DNA of 32,486 nucleotides from Dimargaris cristalligena. Its lineage: Eukaryota > Kickxellomycota > Dimargaritomycetes > Dimargaritales > Dimargaritaceae. The DNA lies in assembly GCA_027576995.1 (NCBI GenBank), contig JANBQC010000312.1, positions 1 to 32,486 of the forward strand, given 5' to 3'. Under the pieces are notes generated by a model that did not search any database, was not told the origin of the DNA, and was given only the letters and a program-made list of their open reading frames with translations. A program made the position numbers and the translations under genes. Positions 1 to 9,469 of this stretch are shown here, piece by piece (within the stretch, counting starts at the first letter, position 1; every line of letters starts with the position of its first letter).

Positions 1-80
1 TTTTATTTTTAACTAGTAATATTGGCCGAATCTAATGGATTTTTCGTTATACAGCTTAGATGAACTTCTCCCATATGGTT
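1..80 (+). repeat. Partial copy A of a short foldback (MITE-like) repeat
   Basis: Positions 6-80 align without gaps to the right arm of the copy at 7673-7745. They also align to the reverse complement of 31821-31892, with about 87% identity to the latter by eye. The shared landmarks are TTTTAAC-AGTA, then about 30 bp later TATACAGC, then CCATATGG. The partner arm seen at the other two loci would lie before position 1, so this copy is cut by the window edge. Confidence 0.6.
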
Positions 81-803
81 AAATGTGGTTTAATGTCTGA
101 ACCTAATTCTTACACGTGCAGATGAACCCCAACTATGCCCTATAGTCTACCACCACCCGGCCCTCCAAGCCTGCGCTATTCAACTCCATCTTTGATGAAG
201 TCGCTCTTTAAGGTGCGAGCGCCATGGTGTTGGATCGGCGCCTAGGAGATGCCTACCATTGCGTTACTGCGGAATAGCCATCTTATTTTCTGGGTATGAC
301 GGGAGTCTATATTTGCTGCTTACTGTCCACAGATGTACTGCTATCTCCCCGCACCGGACATATATCATAGGATAGTGGGTAGAAATAGGCGGGGGATTGG
401 CCCAGCAATTAACAAGGTTGGGGATAATGATTCAGATGAATCGCACTATCAGTGGCCCAAAACCACTGATCCAGTCACAACGTGTAGGGAACATATAATG
501 CCTGTATAATTCATTTCTCTCATAGTAGCGACTGACTGAGCCAATTGGCTGGGCCCGTTGTTTTTCTTACCCGCATGTTTCGATTAGAGAGGAGACTGTT
601 TCAAGTAGGGTTTGCCCCAACCCACACCACCCGTTTTCCCTGAACCCTTTCTCAAAGGGACAGCTCCCTCGGTTTTTCCCAAGCCAGTCCCTCTTTCTTC
701 CCTTTTTAAACTACACTCTCCTATCCATTCTTGCCGGGCTTAGTCGGCAGCTCGAACCGTCTCTTTCCTATAACCACTACACAACACAATACACCATATC
801 ACC
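81..803 (+). promoter_or_regulatory. Upstream region of the FGAM synthase gene
   Basis: No supported gene lies here. The last 220 bp before the ATG at 804 are strongly pyrimidine-rich (C/T runs at about 605-770), and a TTTTTAAAC box at about 702-710 could serve as a TATA-like element. The start codon sits in a favourable context (ATCACCATGAC). Positions 146-275 have a weakly coding-like look interrupted by stops; see findings. No specific transcription-factor site can be claimed. Confidence 0.35.
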
Positions 804-3800
804 ATGACTAGCATGCTCCTTATGCCCAGCGGGCCGGCCCTGACCGACTTCTGGAGCCAGACCCTGCTCCGCCAGGTGCGCCAGCTGCACCCGTCCGTCA
901 AGTCCGTGTGCTCGGCCTATATCCACTTTGTGGAACTCCAGCCCGGCTTCGCCTTCCCGGAAGGCCCCCTCGATAACGATCCCAACTACCAAGTACTACA
1001 GCGGCTCATGCCCACGCCCCCGCGCGCCCTCACCACTCACACCGGCCCCAGCGCCGATTCCCAGGCCACCGATCTCCTCTATACCGAGGGCTACCTCCAT
1101 GAGAACCAGCCCAACCTGGTCCACGCCCAGACCACCGGCACCGACCCGGCCGGTGTGGTCTTCCGCCCAGTGAATAACTCCCCCCACCAAATGTTCCTGG
1201 TCCTGCCCCGCCGCGGCACTATTTCTCCCTGGTCGTCCAAGGCTACCGATATTGCCAACTGTTGCCACCTGGATCATTGCGTCAAGCGCATCGAACGGGG
1301 CGTGGTGTACTTCCTGACCGTCGATACCACCAACCAAGGTGATATTAATACCACCCTCCCGGCCCCTAGCGACCCCCTGGCCCAGCCGCTGCTGGCCCTC
1401 TTCTCGGACCGTATGACCCAGACCGTGTGGGACTGTCTACCGTCCTTCAATGATCTCTTCGAGTTGGGGCTGCCGCGTCCGCTGAAGCGGGTGCCCCTAC
1501 TCGCCGATCAGCCCACCGCTCCCACGGACGAGTCCCAGGTGTCCTTCGCCCAGGCCCGCGCTACCCTGGTGCAGGCCAACCGTACTTGGGGTCTGGCCCT
1601 GGCCGACGACGAAATGGACTACCTGGTCCAGGTTTTTACCGGCGCCTCCGCTCCCGGCTCGGCTACCTTGCCCACCGCCGCCCTGCTGCGTAACCCCACC
1701 GACATGGAGCTGATGATGTTCGCTCAGGTCAACTCCGAGCACTGCCGTCACAAGATTTTCAACGCCTCCTGGACCCTGGACGGAGTCGATAAACCCCATT
1801 CGCTATTCAAAATGATCAAAAATACTTTCGTCCAGAACCCCAAGGGCGTCCTGTCGGCTTACAGCGACAATGCCGCCGTCCTGGAAGGCCCCCCGGGCGT
1901 TCGCTTCGCCCCCGCGCCCCCCGTTTCACCCAAAGATTCGGCCCACTCCGGCTCCCCCAACGTATACCATTACCAGAACGAGCCCATCCATATTCTCTGC
2001 AAGGTCGAGACTCACAACCATCCCACCGCCGTGTCCCCCTTTGCCGGTGCCGCCACCGGCTCGGGTGGTGAAATCCGGGACGAAGGAAGTGTAGGCCGCG
2101 GCTCCAAGCCCAAGGCCGGCCTGACCGGGTTTATCGTCTCCCATCTCCGCATCCCCGGGGCCGAGCGGCCCTGGGAAACCGAGGGCCCTCTAGCCCAGTT
2201 GCAGAAGCCCCTGCACATCGCGTCCCCGTTGGATATCATGCTGGAAGCCCCCATCGGTGGTGCCTCCTTCAACAACGAATTCGGCCGGCCCTGTCTAACC
2301 GGGTTCTTCCGAACTTTCGCCGAACACGAGTCCGCCCTCTACGAAGATGCCCCCCTCGGCGTCCAGCAGGGCCGATTCCGCGGTTTCCACAAGCCCATCA
2401 TGATTGCCGGTGGTGTCGGTAACGTCCGCCAGGTCAACATGCTCAAGAAACCCTTCTCTCCCGGTGCCCACCTCGTAGTATTAGGCGGTCCCGCGATGCT
2501 GATTGGTCTCGGTGGTGGTGCGGCCTCGTCCATGGCTTCGGGTGCTAGCTCGGCGGCCCTGGACTTCGATTCGGTCCAGCGCGAGAACCCGGAAATGCAA
2601 CGCCGTGTCCAGCAGGTGATTGACAGTTGCTCGTCCTACGCCCCGGAGGATAACCCGATCCTCTTCATTCACGATGTGGGTGCTGGTGGGTTATCCAATG
2701 CGCTACCCGAATTGGTTCACGACAGTGGTCTCGGGGCCATCATCGAATTGCGGGATATCCCCGTGGATGACCCTAGCATGTCCCCCATGGAAATCTGGTG
2801 TAACGAATCCCAGGAACGCTACGTTTGCGCCGTCCACCCCGACGCCTTGGAGCTTTTCCAGGCCATCACGACCCGTGAGCGCTGCCCCATGTCTGTGGTC
2901 GGTGTCGCCACCGAAGAGCTCCACCTGCGCGTGACTGACCGCGACCACCAGGGTACCCCCAACCACCATGTCATTGACCTGCCTATGGATGTGCTATTCG
3001 GCAAACCCCCCAAGATGCATCGGTCCGACCAGACCGTAGTCCGCCGCCCAACCTCCCTCGACTCCAGCCTGGCTAGCTACCTGCCATCCCTGCCCCAGGA
3101 CAGCAACGGATTACCTGATCGTATCCGGGCCGCCGCTGACCGGGTTCTCCAGTTCCCGGCCGTGGCGAGCAAGTCCTTCCTCATCACCATCGGTGACCGT
3201 TCCGTGTCGGGGTTGATCGCCCAGGAACAGATGGTAGGTCCCTGGCAGGTGCCCGTGGCCGATGTGGCCGTGACTGCCACTGGTTACTGCCAAGACACCC
3301 CCTTCTGTCCCGCCACCTCCGATTCCTCCTGCTCGGGTGAGGCCATGGCCACGGGTGAGCGCCCCCCCATCGCTCTCATCAATGCGGCCGCCTCGGCGCG
3401 CATGGCGGTTGGTGAGACCCTCACTAACCTGATCGCCGCGGATATTCCCGGCCTGGATAGCATCCGCCTCTCCGCTAATTGGATGTGCTCGGCTTCCACC
3501 CCTGGTGAAGGTGCGGCCCTGTACGAAGCCGTTATGGCGGTGGGTATGGAATTGTGTCCCGCTCTGGGTATTTCCATCCCCGTGGGCAAGGACTCCATGA
3601 GCATGAAAATGACCTGGCTCGAACAGAGTGATCCCAGCCATCCCTACCAGGGCCAGGCGGTCGAAGTGACCTCCCCCTTGTCCCTCATTGTAACGGGCTT
3701 CTCCCCCGTCACTGATGTACGCCGCAGCATCACTCCTCAGCTGCAGCATCCCAACGTCCCCGGTTACGAGCATCTCTCAGGCAGTACTTCCCTGGTTCTC

Positions 3801-5585
3801 ATTGATTTGGGTGCCGGTCGCCAGCGTCTCGGTGGGTCTGCCCTGGCCCAGGTGTTCAACCGCCTCGGCGAAACCGCCCCGGATGTGGATCAACCCGAGC
3901 TGCTCAAGGCCTTCTATGCTGCCCTCATCGCCTGCAAGCGGTACCATGGGCCGGCCCATACGGCGGCTATCCGCGAGGATTTCAAGAACCCTCCCACCGA
4001 TGATATCCGTGGTACCAAACGCCCGGTGCACCGGACGTCCCTGGATGGCGGCTCCGCTGAACAATTGGACCGTGTCGTAGAAGCCCGCCAGGCCTACGGC
4101 GGCCGGGACAGCCTGGTGCTGGCCTACCACGACCGAAGCGACGGCGGTCTCTTCGCCACCGTTGCGGAAATGGCCATGGCTGGGCGAACGGCCGTGTCGG
4201 TGGACCTCACCGGTCTGGGGGCCGACCCAGTTGCTTCCCTCTTCAACGAAGAACTGGGGGCCGTGGTGCAAGTCCCCGACGCCCACTACCAGACCTTCCT
4301 GGAGGTCTTCACTTCCCACGGTTTCCCGGCCCAACACATCCACCTCCTGGGTTCAGTAGGCGAGCTCGTACACCAGGCGGCTAACCAGGGCGAAACTGCC
4401 AACATGACTTTTACCCACCAGGGCCGAGTACTGTACAGCGAACCCATTATTCAAGTGTACCAAACCTGGGCCAATACTTCCTACCAGATGCAGCGCCTGC
4501 GCGACCATATTGAATGCGCGGAGCAGGAATATACGGCCCTGGCCGATACTCGTGACATTGGCCTATCCTACGAATTGACCTACCGGCCCGGGGATGAGTC
4601 GGCAATGCTCCAGGACTGCCGCCCTTCGATTGCCCGTTCTCTGTCGAGCAACCAACCCCGGGTGGCCATCATGCGGGAGCAAGGCAACAACGGTCAAGTA
4701 GAAATGGCCCACGCCTTCCACAGTGCCGGGTTTGAAGTGATTGATGTTCACATGTCCGACCTACTGGCCGGTAAACTTTCCCTCGACGCTTTTGCTGGTC
4801 TGGCCTGCTGCGGTGGTTTCACCTACGGTGACGTATTAGGCGCCGCCTCGGGTTGGGCCCTGTCCAGTCTCCTGTCCAAACGGATTCGCAAAGAACTAGA
4901 ACACTTTATCCAGGTGCGTAACGACACCTTTATCCTTGGGGTGTGCAACGGTTGCCAATTCCTGACCCGCATTAAGGAACTGATCCCCGGTACCGAAAAC
5001 TGGCCCCGGATGGTGCGGAATAAGAGTGACCAGTTCGAGGCCCGCTTCTGTCGACTCCAAGTAAATCCCACCGGAAGCCTGTGGGTGGATTCGCCGGAGG
5101 ACCACAGCAATAGTACTACCTCTAACGACGCTACTGCCGTATCCCAGGCCAGTCGAACCGACAGCCCCAAGACGGCCGTGCCGTGTATTTTCCTGCGCGG
5201 CATGGTGGGTTCACGCCTCCCGGTGGCCCTGGCCCACGGTGAAGGCCGCGCCGAATTCCCCGGGGACACCCCGGCCGCCCAAACTGCGGCCATGGAGGCC
5301 TGTATCGCCCAGGGTCTGGTGGCCATGCAATACGTGGACAGTCACGGCGAAGTGGCCGAAGCCTATCCCGCTAATCCCAACGGTTCGCCGCGGGGTATTA
5401 CCGGGTTGACCACCCCCAACGGCCGGATTCTGGCCATGATGCCCCACCCCGAACGTGTCACCCGGACTAGTGCCTTATCGTGGGCGCCCCCGAGTCAGGC
5501 GGGTCAATGGGGTGAAAACTCACCCTGGTTCCGGTTGTTCGTCAACGCCCGCTTATGGGTACAGGAGGTGAATTCTTCCAAATAA
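804..5585 (+). CDS. ADE6: Phosphoribosylformylglycinamidine synthase (FGAM synthase)
   Basis: Catalyses the fourth step of de novo purine synthesis in the cytosol: FGAR plus glutamine and ATP give FGAM. The 1593-residue frame is uninterrupted and carries the large-type PurL layout. An N-terminal FGAR-AT domain is followed by the helical linker (ANRTWGLAL near 258), the [10 protein letters not shown] block near 307, and ETHNHP with His404-Pro407. Next come the first AIRS-like unit ([16 protein letters not shown]), a second one ([29 protein letters not shown]), and a C-terminal class I glutamine amidotransferase. The latter has nucleophile Cys1381 in GVCNGC and His1548/Glu1550 in MPHPER. At 1593 residues it is longer than the roughly 1300-1350 usual for the family. 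The extra length sits in Ser/Thr/Pro-rich loops, for example [16 protein letters not shown] before the last amidotransferase block. The first ATG is used; no intron is needed. The symbol follows budding-yeast usage (ade3 in fission yeast). Confidence 0.97.
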   Translation: MTSMLLMPSGPALTDFWSQTLLRQVRQLHPSVKSVCSAYIHFVELQPGFAFPEGPLDNDPNYQVLQRLMPTPPRALTTHTGPSADSQATDLLYTEGYLHENQPNLVHAQTTGTDPAGVVFRPVNNSPHQMFLVLPRRGTISPWSSKATDIANCCHLDHCVKRIERGVVYFLTVDTTNQGDINTTLPAPSDPLAQPLLALFSDRMTQTVWDCLPSFNDLFELGLPRPLKRVPLLADQPTAPTDESQVSFAQARATLVQANRTWGLALADDEMDYLVQVFTGASAPGSATLPTAALLRNPTDMELMMFAQVNSEHCRHKIFNASWTLDGVDKPHSLFKMIKNTFVQNPKGVLSAYSDNAAVLEGPPGVRFAPAPPVSPKDSAHSGSPNVYHYQNEPIHILCKVETHNHPTAVSPFAGAATGSGGEIRDEGSVGRGSKPKAGLTGFIVSHLRIPGAERPWETEGPLAQLQKPLHIASPLDIMLEAPIGGASFNNEFGRPCLTGFFRTFAEHESALYEDAPLGVQQGRFRGFHKPIMIAGGVGNVRQVNMLKKPFSPGAHLVVLGGPAMLIGLGGGAASSMASGASSAALDFDSVQRENPEMQRRVQQVIDSCSSYAPEDNPILFIHDVGAGGLSNALPELVHDSGLGAIIELRDIPVDDPSMSPMEIWCNESQERYVCAVHPDALELFQAITTRERCPMSVVGVATEELHLRVTDRDHQGTPNHHVIDLPMDVLFGKPPKMHRSDQTVVRRPTSLDSSLASYLPSLPQDSNGLPDRIRAAADRVLQFPAVASKSFLITIGDRSVSGLIAQEQMVGPWQVPVADVAVTATGYCQDTPFCPATSDSSCSGEAMATGERPPIALINAAASARMAVGETLTNLIAADIPGLDSIRLSANWMCSASTPGEGAALYEAVMAVGMELCPALGISIPVGKDSMSMKMTWLEQSDPSHPYQGQAVEVTSPLSLIVTGFSPVTDVRRSITPQLQHPNVPGYEHLSGSTSLVLIDLGAGRQRLGGSALAQVFNRLGETAPDVDQPELLKAFYAALIACKRYHGPAHTAAIREDFKNPPTDDIRGTKRPVHRTSLDGGSAEQLDRVVEARQAYGGRDSLVLAYHDRSDGGLFATVAEMAMAGRTAVSVDLTGLGADPVASLFNEELGAVVQVPDAHYQTFLEVFTSHGFPAQHIHLLGSVGELVHQAANQGETANMTFTHQGRVLYSEPIIQVYQTWANTSYQMQRLRDHIECAEQEYTALADTRDIGLSYELTYRPGDESAMLQDCRPSIARSLSSNQPRVAIMREQGNNGQVEMAHAFHSAGFEVIDVHMSDLLAGKLSLDAFAGLACCGGFTYGDVLGAASGWALSSLLSKRIRKELEHFIQVRNDTFILGVCNGCQFLTRIKELIPGTENWPRMVRNKSDQFEARFCRLQVNPTGSLWVDSPEDHSNSTTSNDATAVSQASRTDSPKTAVPCIFLRGMVGSRLPVALAHGEGRAEFPGDTPAAQTAAMEACIAQGLVAMQYVDSHGEVAEAYPANPNGSPRGITGLTTPNGRILAMMPHPERVTRTSALSWAPPSQAGQWGENSPWFRLFVNARLWVQEVNSSK

Positions 5586-6286
5586 GGAGTGGATTTGGGA
5601 GAAATGAATTTGGTATTGTGGACATTGCCGATATGATAGCACTCGCCACTCCTGCTCATAGCCGACTTGGGCATTTATTATTATTACTTTATCCGGAATG
5701 ACTTGGAGTGAACTAGTTGGCTATCCTAATTAGTAGTACCCGCCATCCTTTAGCCTCCATAGTTTCCTGAATTGCCGATATTTATGCCAACTGGGCCCGT
5801 TTGTTATATATGCTAGTTATTACCATTTTTCATTATTATCCAAGGCGAAGGGGGGCGTGCTTAAGTAGAGCCGACCCTGTCAGTTAATTACCCGCCTTTA
5901 TATTGGGCCGATCCTTATCCTATCCAGTTCTTGATTTCGTTGCGCTTGCTGGGGTTGCCGTTTCATTTGATTAGGATCACGACTATTTTAGTCATGCAGG
6001 CTGATTTTCACTAAATCCATTATTGATCGCTTAACCATCTGGAAATAAGCAGGAGAGATACTACAGATGGCTGTGACAGCATTTGAGTGAAATGTAATTG
6101 GGAGAGTTCATGAAAAATCTTGGTGGCCCAAAAAAGCCCTGCAGAATATTATGGTAAACATTTAATCTATTTACCCATTTACTCGTCAATTGAAAACGGA
6201 TGTAGCTGCGTCAAATCTTTCCCATTGGGATTACATTAATTCAGGGTGAAGCTAGACCTTACCTACCCATACCTACCTATTATATA
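5586..6286. other. Spacer between FGAM synthase and the mariner element
   Basis: About 700 bp, AT-rich, with stops in all frames and no ORF or RNA gene that I can support. It presumably contains the 3' UTR of the FGAM synthase gene; no clear AATAAA is close to the stop codon. The last bases (TATATA at 6281-6286) are the mariner target region. Confidence 0.5.
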
Positions 6287-6316
6287 CATGGTCTGGCCCA
6301 AAAGTTCTGTCACTGG
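6287..6316 (+). repeat. Left terminal inverted repeat of the mariner element
   Basis: This 30-bp end pairs with the reverse complement of 7566-7595. Shared core: CCCAAA-GTTCTGT-ACTGG. The preceding TA (6285-6286) is the target-site copy. Confidence 0.9.
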
Positions 6317-6466
6317 GGCCGTAAAATCGGTTTTACGGGCGCCATCTATTAGCGTGAAATGGTTTTAAATAGATAAACAAAAACCCTATCACATGGGAAA
6401 ATTTAAAGGCTCCAGTGTTTATAGTTTTTTTACTACAATTTTTCTCCCAACTTTTCTTCTCTCATT

Positions 6467-7520
6467 ATGGATTCTAAATTCGAAATTTGATCAAATATTA
6501 AGTTATATTATAAGCCTGGAAAAAGTGCCAATGAGACCCTAGAGATAATCCAAAAAGTCCATAGGGATGGTACTGTAACTCTTAAGACTATTTTCTATTA
6601 GTTTGTAAGCTTTAAAGAAGGTCAGTCAGGAAGAGATTGAGGATGACTCCTGCTCAGGATGCCCAAAGGAAGGCTGTAGCAAATAATATATCCAAATAGT
6701 TGCTGATATCTTGAAAACTGACTGGTGGATGACCACCCAATTGCTCAAGGGTATAACTAGAATACCTAGGTCCACTATCAACAAGATTCTGGTTGAGGGT
6801 TTGTGCTTGAAAAAGGTCTATGCCCAGTTTATCCCCCACCAGCTAACTAATAACTAAATGATATCCAGAGTAGACCACAGCTTGGACATGCAGAAAATGG
6901 GTAAAAATGACTAAAACTTTACCAGAAGCATTATCACTAGGGACAAGACTTGGTACTTCTAATATGAGCTATTAAAAAAACATGACAGCTCTGAGTGGGT
7001 AGGTACTGGAGATCCAAGACCAAAGAAGTTGTGCCTTCATCTAAGCTGAGTCAAGACCTTACTTACTGTTTTCTTCAACTCCAAGAGGATCATCCACCAG
7101 GAATTCACTCCCCAAGGCCAAATAGCCACTAGTTAGTACTACTTGGGAGTCTTAATATGCCTATTGGCAAGGATTAACTATGTAAGGCTGAAGTACAAGT
7201 AGTGAGGATCCTGGAGTCTTGTCCATAATAATGTGCCTATACTCAAGTACAAAATTATCCAAATGTTTTTAGCTAAAAGGGGTATGGTAATGCTAGACCA
7301 CCCACTATATTCACCTGATCTAGCCCCAGCTAACATCTGGCTGTTCCCAAAACTTAAGCTAGCCATAAAAGGGGAGCATTACAACCCCATAAAGGACATC
7401 CAAGATGCCAGGACCAACATCATAAAGGGCATTCCAAAGGAGGGGTTTCCAGGCTACTTTCACTCATTGTTTAGGCAATTCCAGTAGTGTATTAATGAAA
7501 ATGGATCTTATTTTAAATAA
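6467..7520 (+). pseudogene. Dead mariner transposase
   Basis: The relic would encode about 350 residues, the normal mariner transposase length. From ATG 6467 it reads MDSKFEI, then TGA at 6488, then a recognisable HTH region (YYKPGKSANETLEIIQKV, PRSTINKILV). The first catalytic block (TRDKTWYF, with stop TAA after F) lies near 6940. The second catalytic block is VHNNVP (7221-7235), where an aspartate is expected at codon 7227. The third is YSPDLAPANIWLF (codon 7332 should be Asp). Both are Asn. The two positions are 35 codons apart, i.e. 34 residues between them. Several in-frame stops and at least one frame disruption (about 6620-6960) are present. The longest clean piece is 7221-7484, ending at a TAG where relatives have Trp. 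The substitutions I can judge are G-to-A or C-to-T. It cannot make an active enzyme. Confidence 0.9.
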
Positions 7521-7565
7521 ATAAAAAAATAAATAAAAATATTAAGCCATTTTCATTTTAGAGTA

Positions 7566-7595
7566 CCAGTAACAGAACCTTTGGGTCAGACTGTG
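7566..7595 (-). repeat. Right terminal inverted repeat of the mariner element
   Basis: Reverse complement of the left end with five transitions out of 30. It is followed directly by TA (7596-7597), the second target-site copy. Confidence 0.9.
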
Positions 7596-7745
7596 TATAT
7601 GGGTTAAATGCAACCCAGCTGTATATAATTTTAAATAATATATATATATATAGGGAAGAAGGCTGGATACATATTTTTAACCAGTACCATTTACCTAATC
7701 TGACAGATTCTTTATTATACAGCTGGGCTGAATCTCTCTCATTTA
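7596..7745 (+). repeat. Copy B of the foldback (MITE-like) repeat
   Basis: Two inverted arms of about 30-40 bp face outward around an AT-rich spacer with (TA)n. The left arm at 7598-7630 reads, on the minus strand, TATACAGCTGGGTTG. The right arm at 7673-7745 reads, on the plus strand, TATACAGCTGGGCTG. The whole unit aligns to the reverse complement of 31821-31968, including spacer landmarks such as GTTAAAA and TTATNTAAAA. The mariner element ends exactly at its left edge. Confidence 0.65.
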
Positions 7746-9469
7746 TAAATAGTCCTGGGTGATGGAAAGACTATCTAAGTAGGGTAGTGATCTAAATTTT
7801 GGAATATTTAATGGGTGGTCTAAGATAGGTACTTAGTCAGAGACATTGAACATCTGATAGGATAACTGGAAGTAAGGGCCTTTACACTATTCCCAACTGT
7901 GCAGTATCTTATTAGTTATCCCTAAACAACTAACTATTATAACTCAAGGCCCTACTAATAAACCCAGGTTTTGATTTGACCACAGTAAGTGTGTATTACT
8001 TAGGTTTACTACTCTTAGTCCATTAAGAGTCCTAAAGATAGGCTTCTAGCAGTAGGTAGGGCTTAGACTTGGCTAAGAGGTTTCCTAGTATTAGGTATAG
8101 GTATAGTACTATCTAATAAAGGATACAGTAGGTATATGCAAGGGATATACAAGAAGCATCCTTACTAGTTACTATAAGGGGGAGTAAGTGCATATAGGGT
8201 TTATTGACTAAGTAAGGGGTAAGAATAAGCTAAGGAATCTAACTAGTCCTAATAGAGCCCAGGTATATATATATAGGGATGGCTCCAGAGGGAGGCCCTA
8301 AGGGAAGGATACTACTAAGACTAAGGTATAGGGAAATAGGCTAGCCAGATGGCTACTATTATCTGGAAGACTCTGATCATAACTGGAAGAGTTTAACAGA
8401 TTAGTACTTAAGTGATTAGTATAAAGAAGTGGAGTCTGGGTGGGGGAAAAGTTATACATGATAAAGGATGATCCCATGGTACTGGGGGTGACTATGGGAA
8501 AGCTAATATGGTGCTATAAGGCTTAATATGGTCAGATATCTAAGCCAGCTAGATTAAGGTGGATTAGATGGGCTAATAGTAAGAATAATAGGGTAAGTGT
8601 AATTATTATTTGACAAATCAATATAGTTGTATTCACAAGAGTAATACTTAAGAAAAGGGGGTACAGATGTATAATTACCATTGGGTATATATAGGTAATT
8701 TAATACATATATATGGAAGGAATAAATAAACTGGTTAAAAAGATGGATATTTAAATATTGGTATATTATGTGTTACAGTGAACTACATTAGTGATTTTTA
8801 TGGAAACTGCCCGTGTTAGTCTGTAGAATGTGCCAAGCTTCATAGGCACTGGTCAGGATCCTTGATATAAGACAACAGCCTAGAATACCTTCAGATGTGT
8901 GACTCTTGTTAAGCTAAGGGTATGGGTAAATACTTGTTGGTCAATAATGTTTTCTAGTGGACATGAGTTTAATTGAATATAAACATAGATTTGAGTCAGA
9001 TATGTCTCGATTAGGTCTTGCTAAACCATGATGTAAAATATGCATATATGTATTGCGAAAGAAGGGTGGCTTTTAAAGATCAACTAAATGTGTATGTGAA
9101 ATGGGACTGATATAATGGCAATGTCGGCACAGGGAGTAAAAGGGGCCAATCATAAGACCAATTAAGAACCCAACAACAGCGGCACAGGCTTGTACATTTG
9201 GATTTGGGTGACAGATTAGACCACTCCGAGTATTAGAAATAAATTTACCACTTCCCCATGAATTTATACTACTCAAAAAAATATCACATATTCTAAATAT
9301 CAATTTATCTAGATCAACGGCTTTATCAAGTGCGTTTATCCCAACCACGGGTGGCTACTAATATCACTTGCGGGAATATCTCACTTTATATAAAATGTTT
9401 ATACTATTCAGGAAATCCTCAGGTTTACCCTTTGACTGAAAGTTTTAACAACATATAGGGCAGAGACAT
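7746..9469. other. Gene-free, CpG-free AT-rich stretch (probable old repeat remains)
   Basis: No ORF of note and no recognisable RNA gene. CpG is completely absent up to 8811, and only a few occur from there to about 9060. CTA/TAG trinucleotides are very frequent (e.g. 7990-8350), as expected of heavily deaminated DNA. It may be a second decayed transposon into which or next to which mariner inserted, but no family can be named. The final 400 bp form the 3' flank of the minus-strand gene ending at 9470. Confidence 0.5.

Larger units (their letters stand above)
6287..7595 (+). mobile_element. Complete but inactivated mariner-family DNA transposon
   Basis: A 1309-bp element, the classic mariner size. 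It starts CATGGTCTGGCCC and ends GGGTCAGACTGTG. The two 30-bp ends are inverted repeats matching at 25 of 30 positions, and all five differences are transitions. It is flanked on both sides by TA (6285-6286 and 7596-7597), the standard Tc1/mariner target duplication. Inside is a decayed transposase frame on the plus strand with the D34D spacing typical of mariner and not of the pogo/Fot1 elements usual in fungi. Except for the first ~195 bp, the element contains no CpG dinucleotide. Confidence 0.93.

Noticed and set aside
3111..3773. 220-codon frame opposite FGAM synthase
   Set aside because: Shadow of a GC-rich coding strand; Gly/His-rich composition without motifs.
6110..6140. GGGAGAGTTCATGAAAAATC resembling the outer arm of the foldback repeat
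   Set aside because: Short similarity without the TACAGC core; likely chance.
7233..7487. 84-codon open frame that could be annotated as a small protein
   Set aside because: It is the C-terminal piece of the dead mariner transposase, begins without ATG, and both catalytic Asp positions are lost.
9073..9348. Minus-strand frame with a hydrophobic segment
   Set aside because: Short, AT-rich, no splice partners or family; lies in the 3' flank of the secreted-protein gene.
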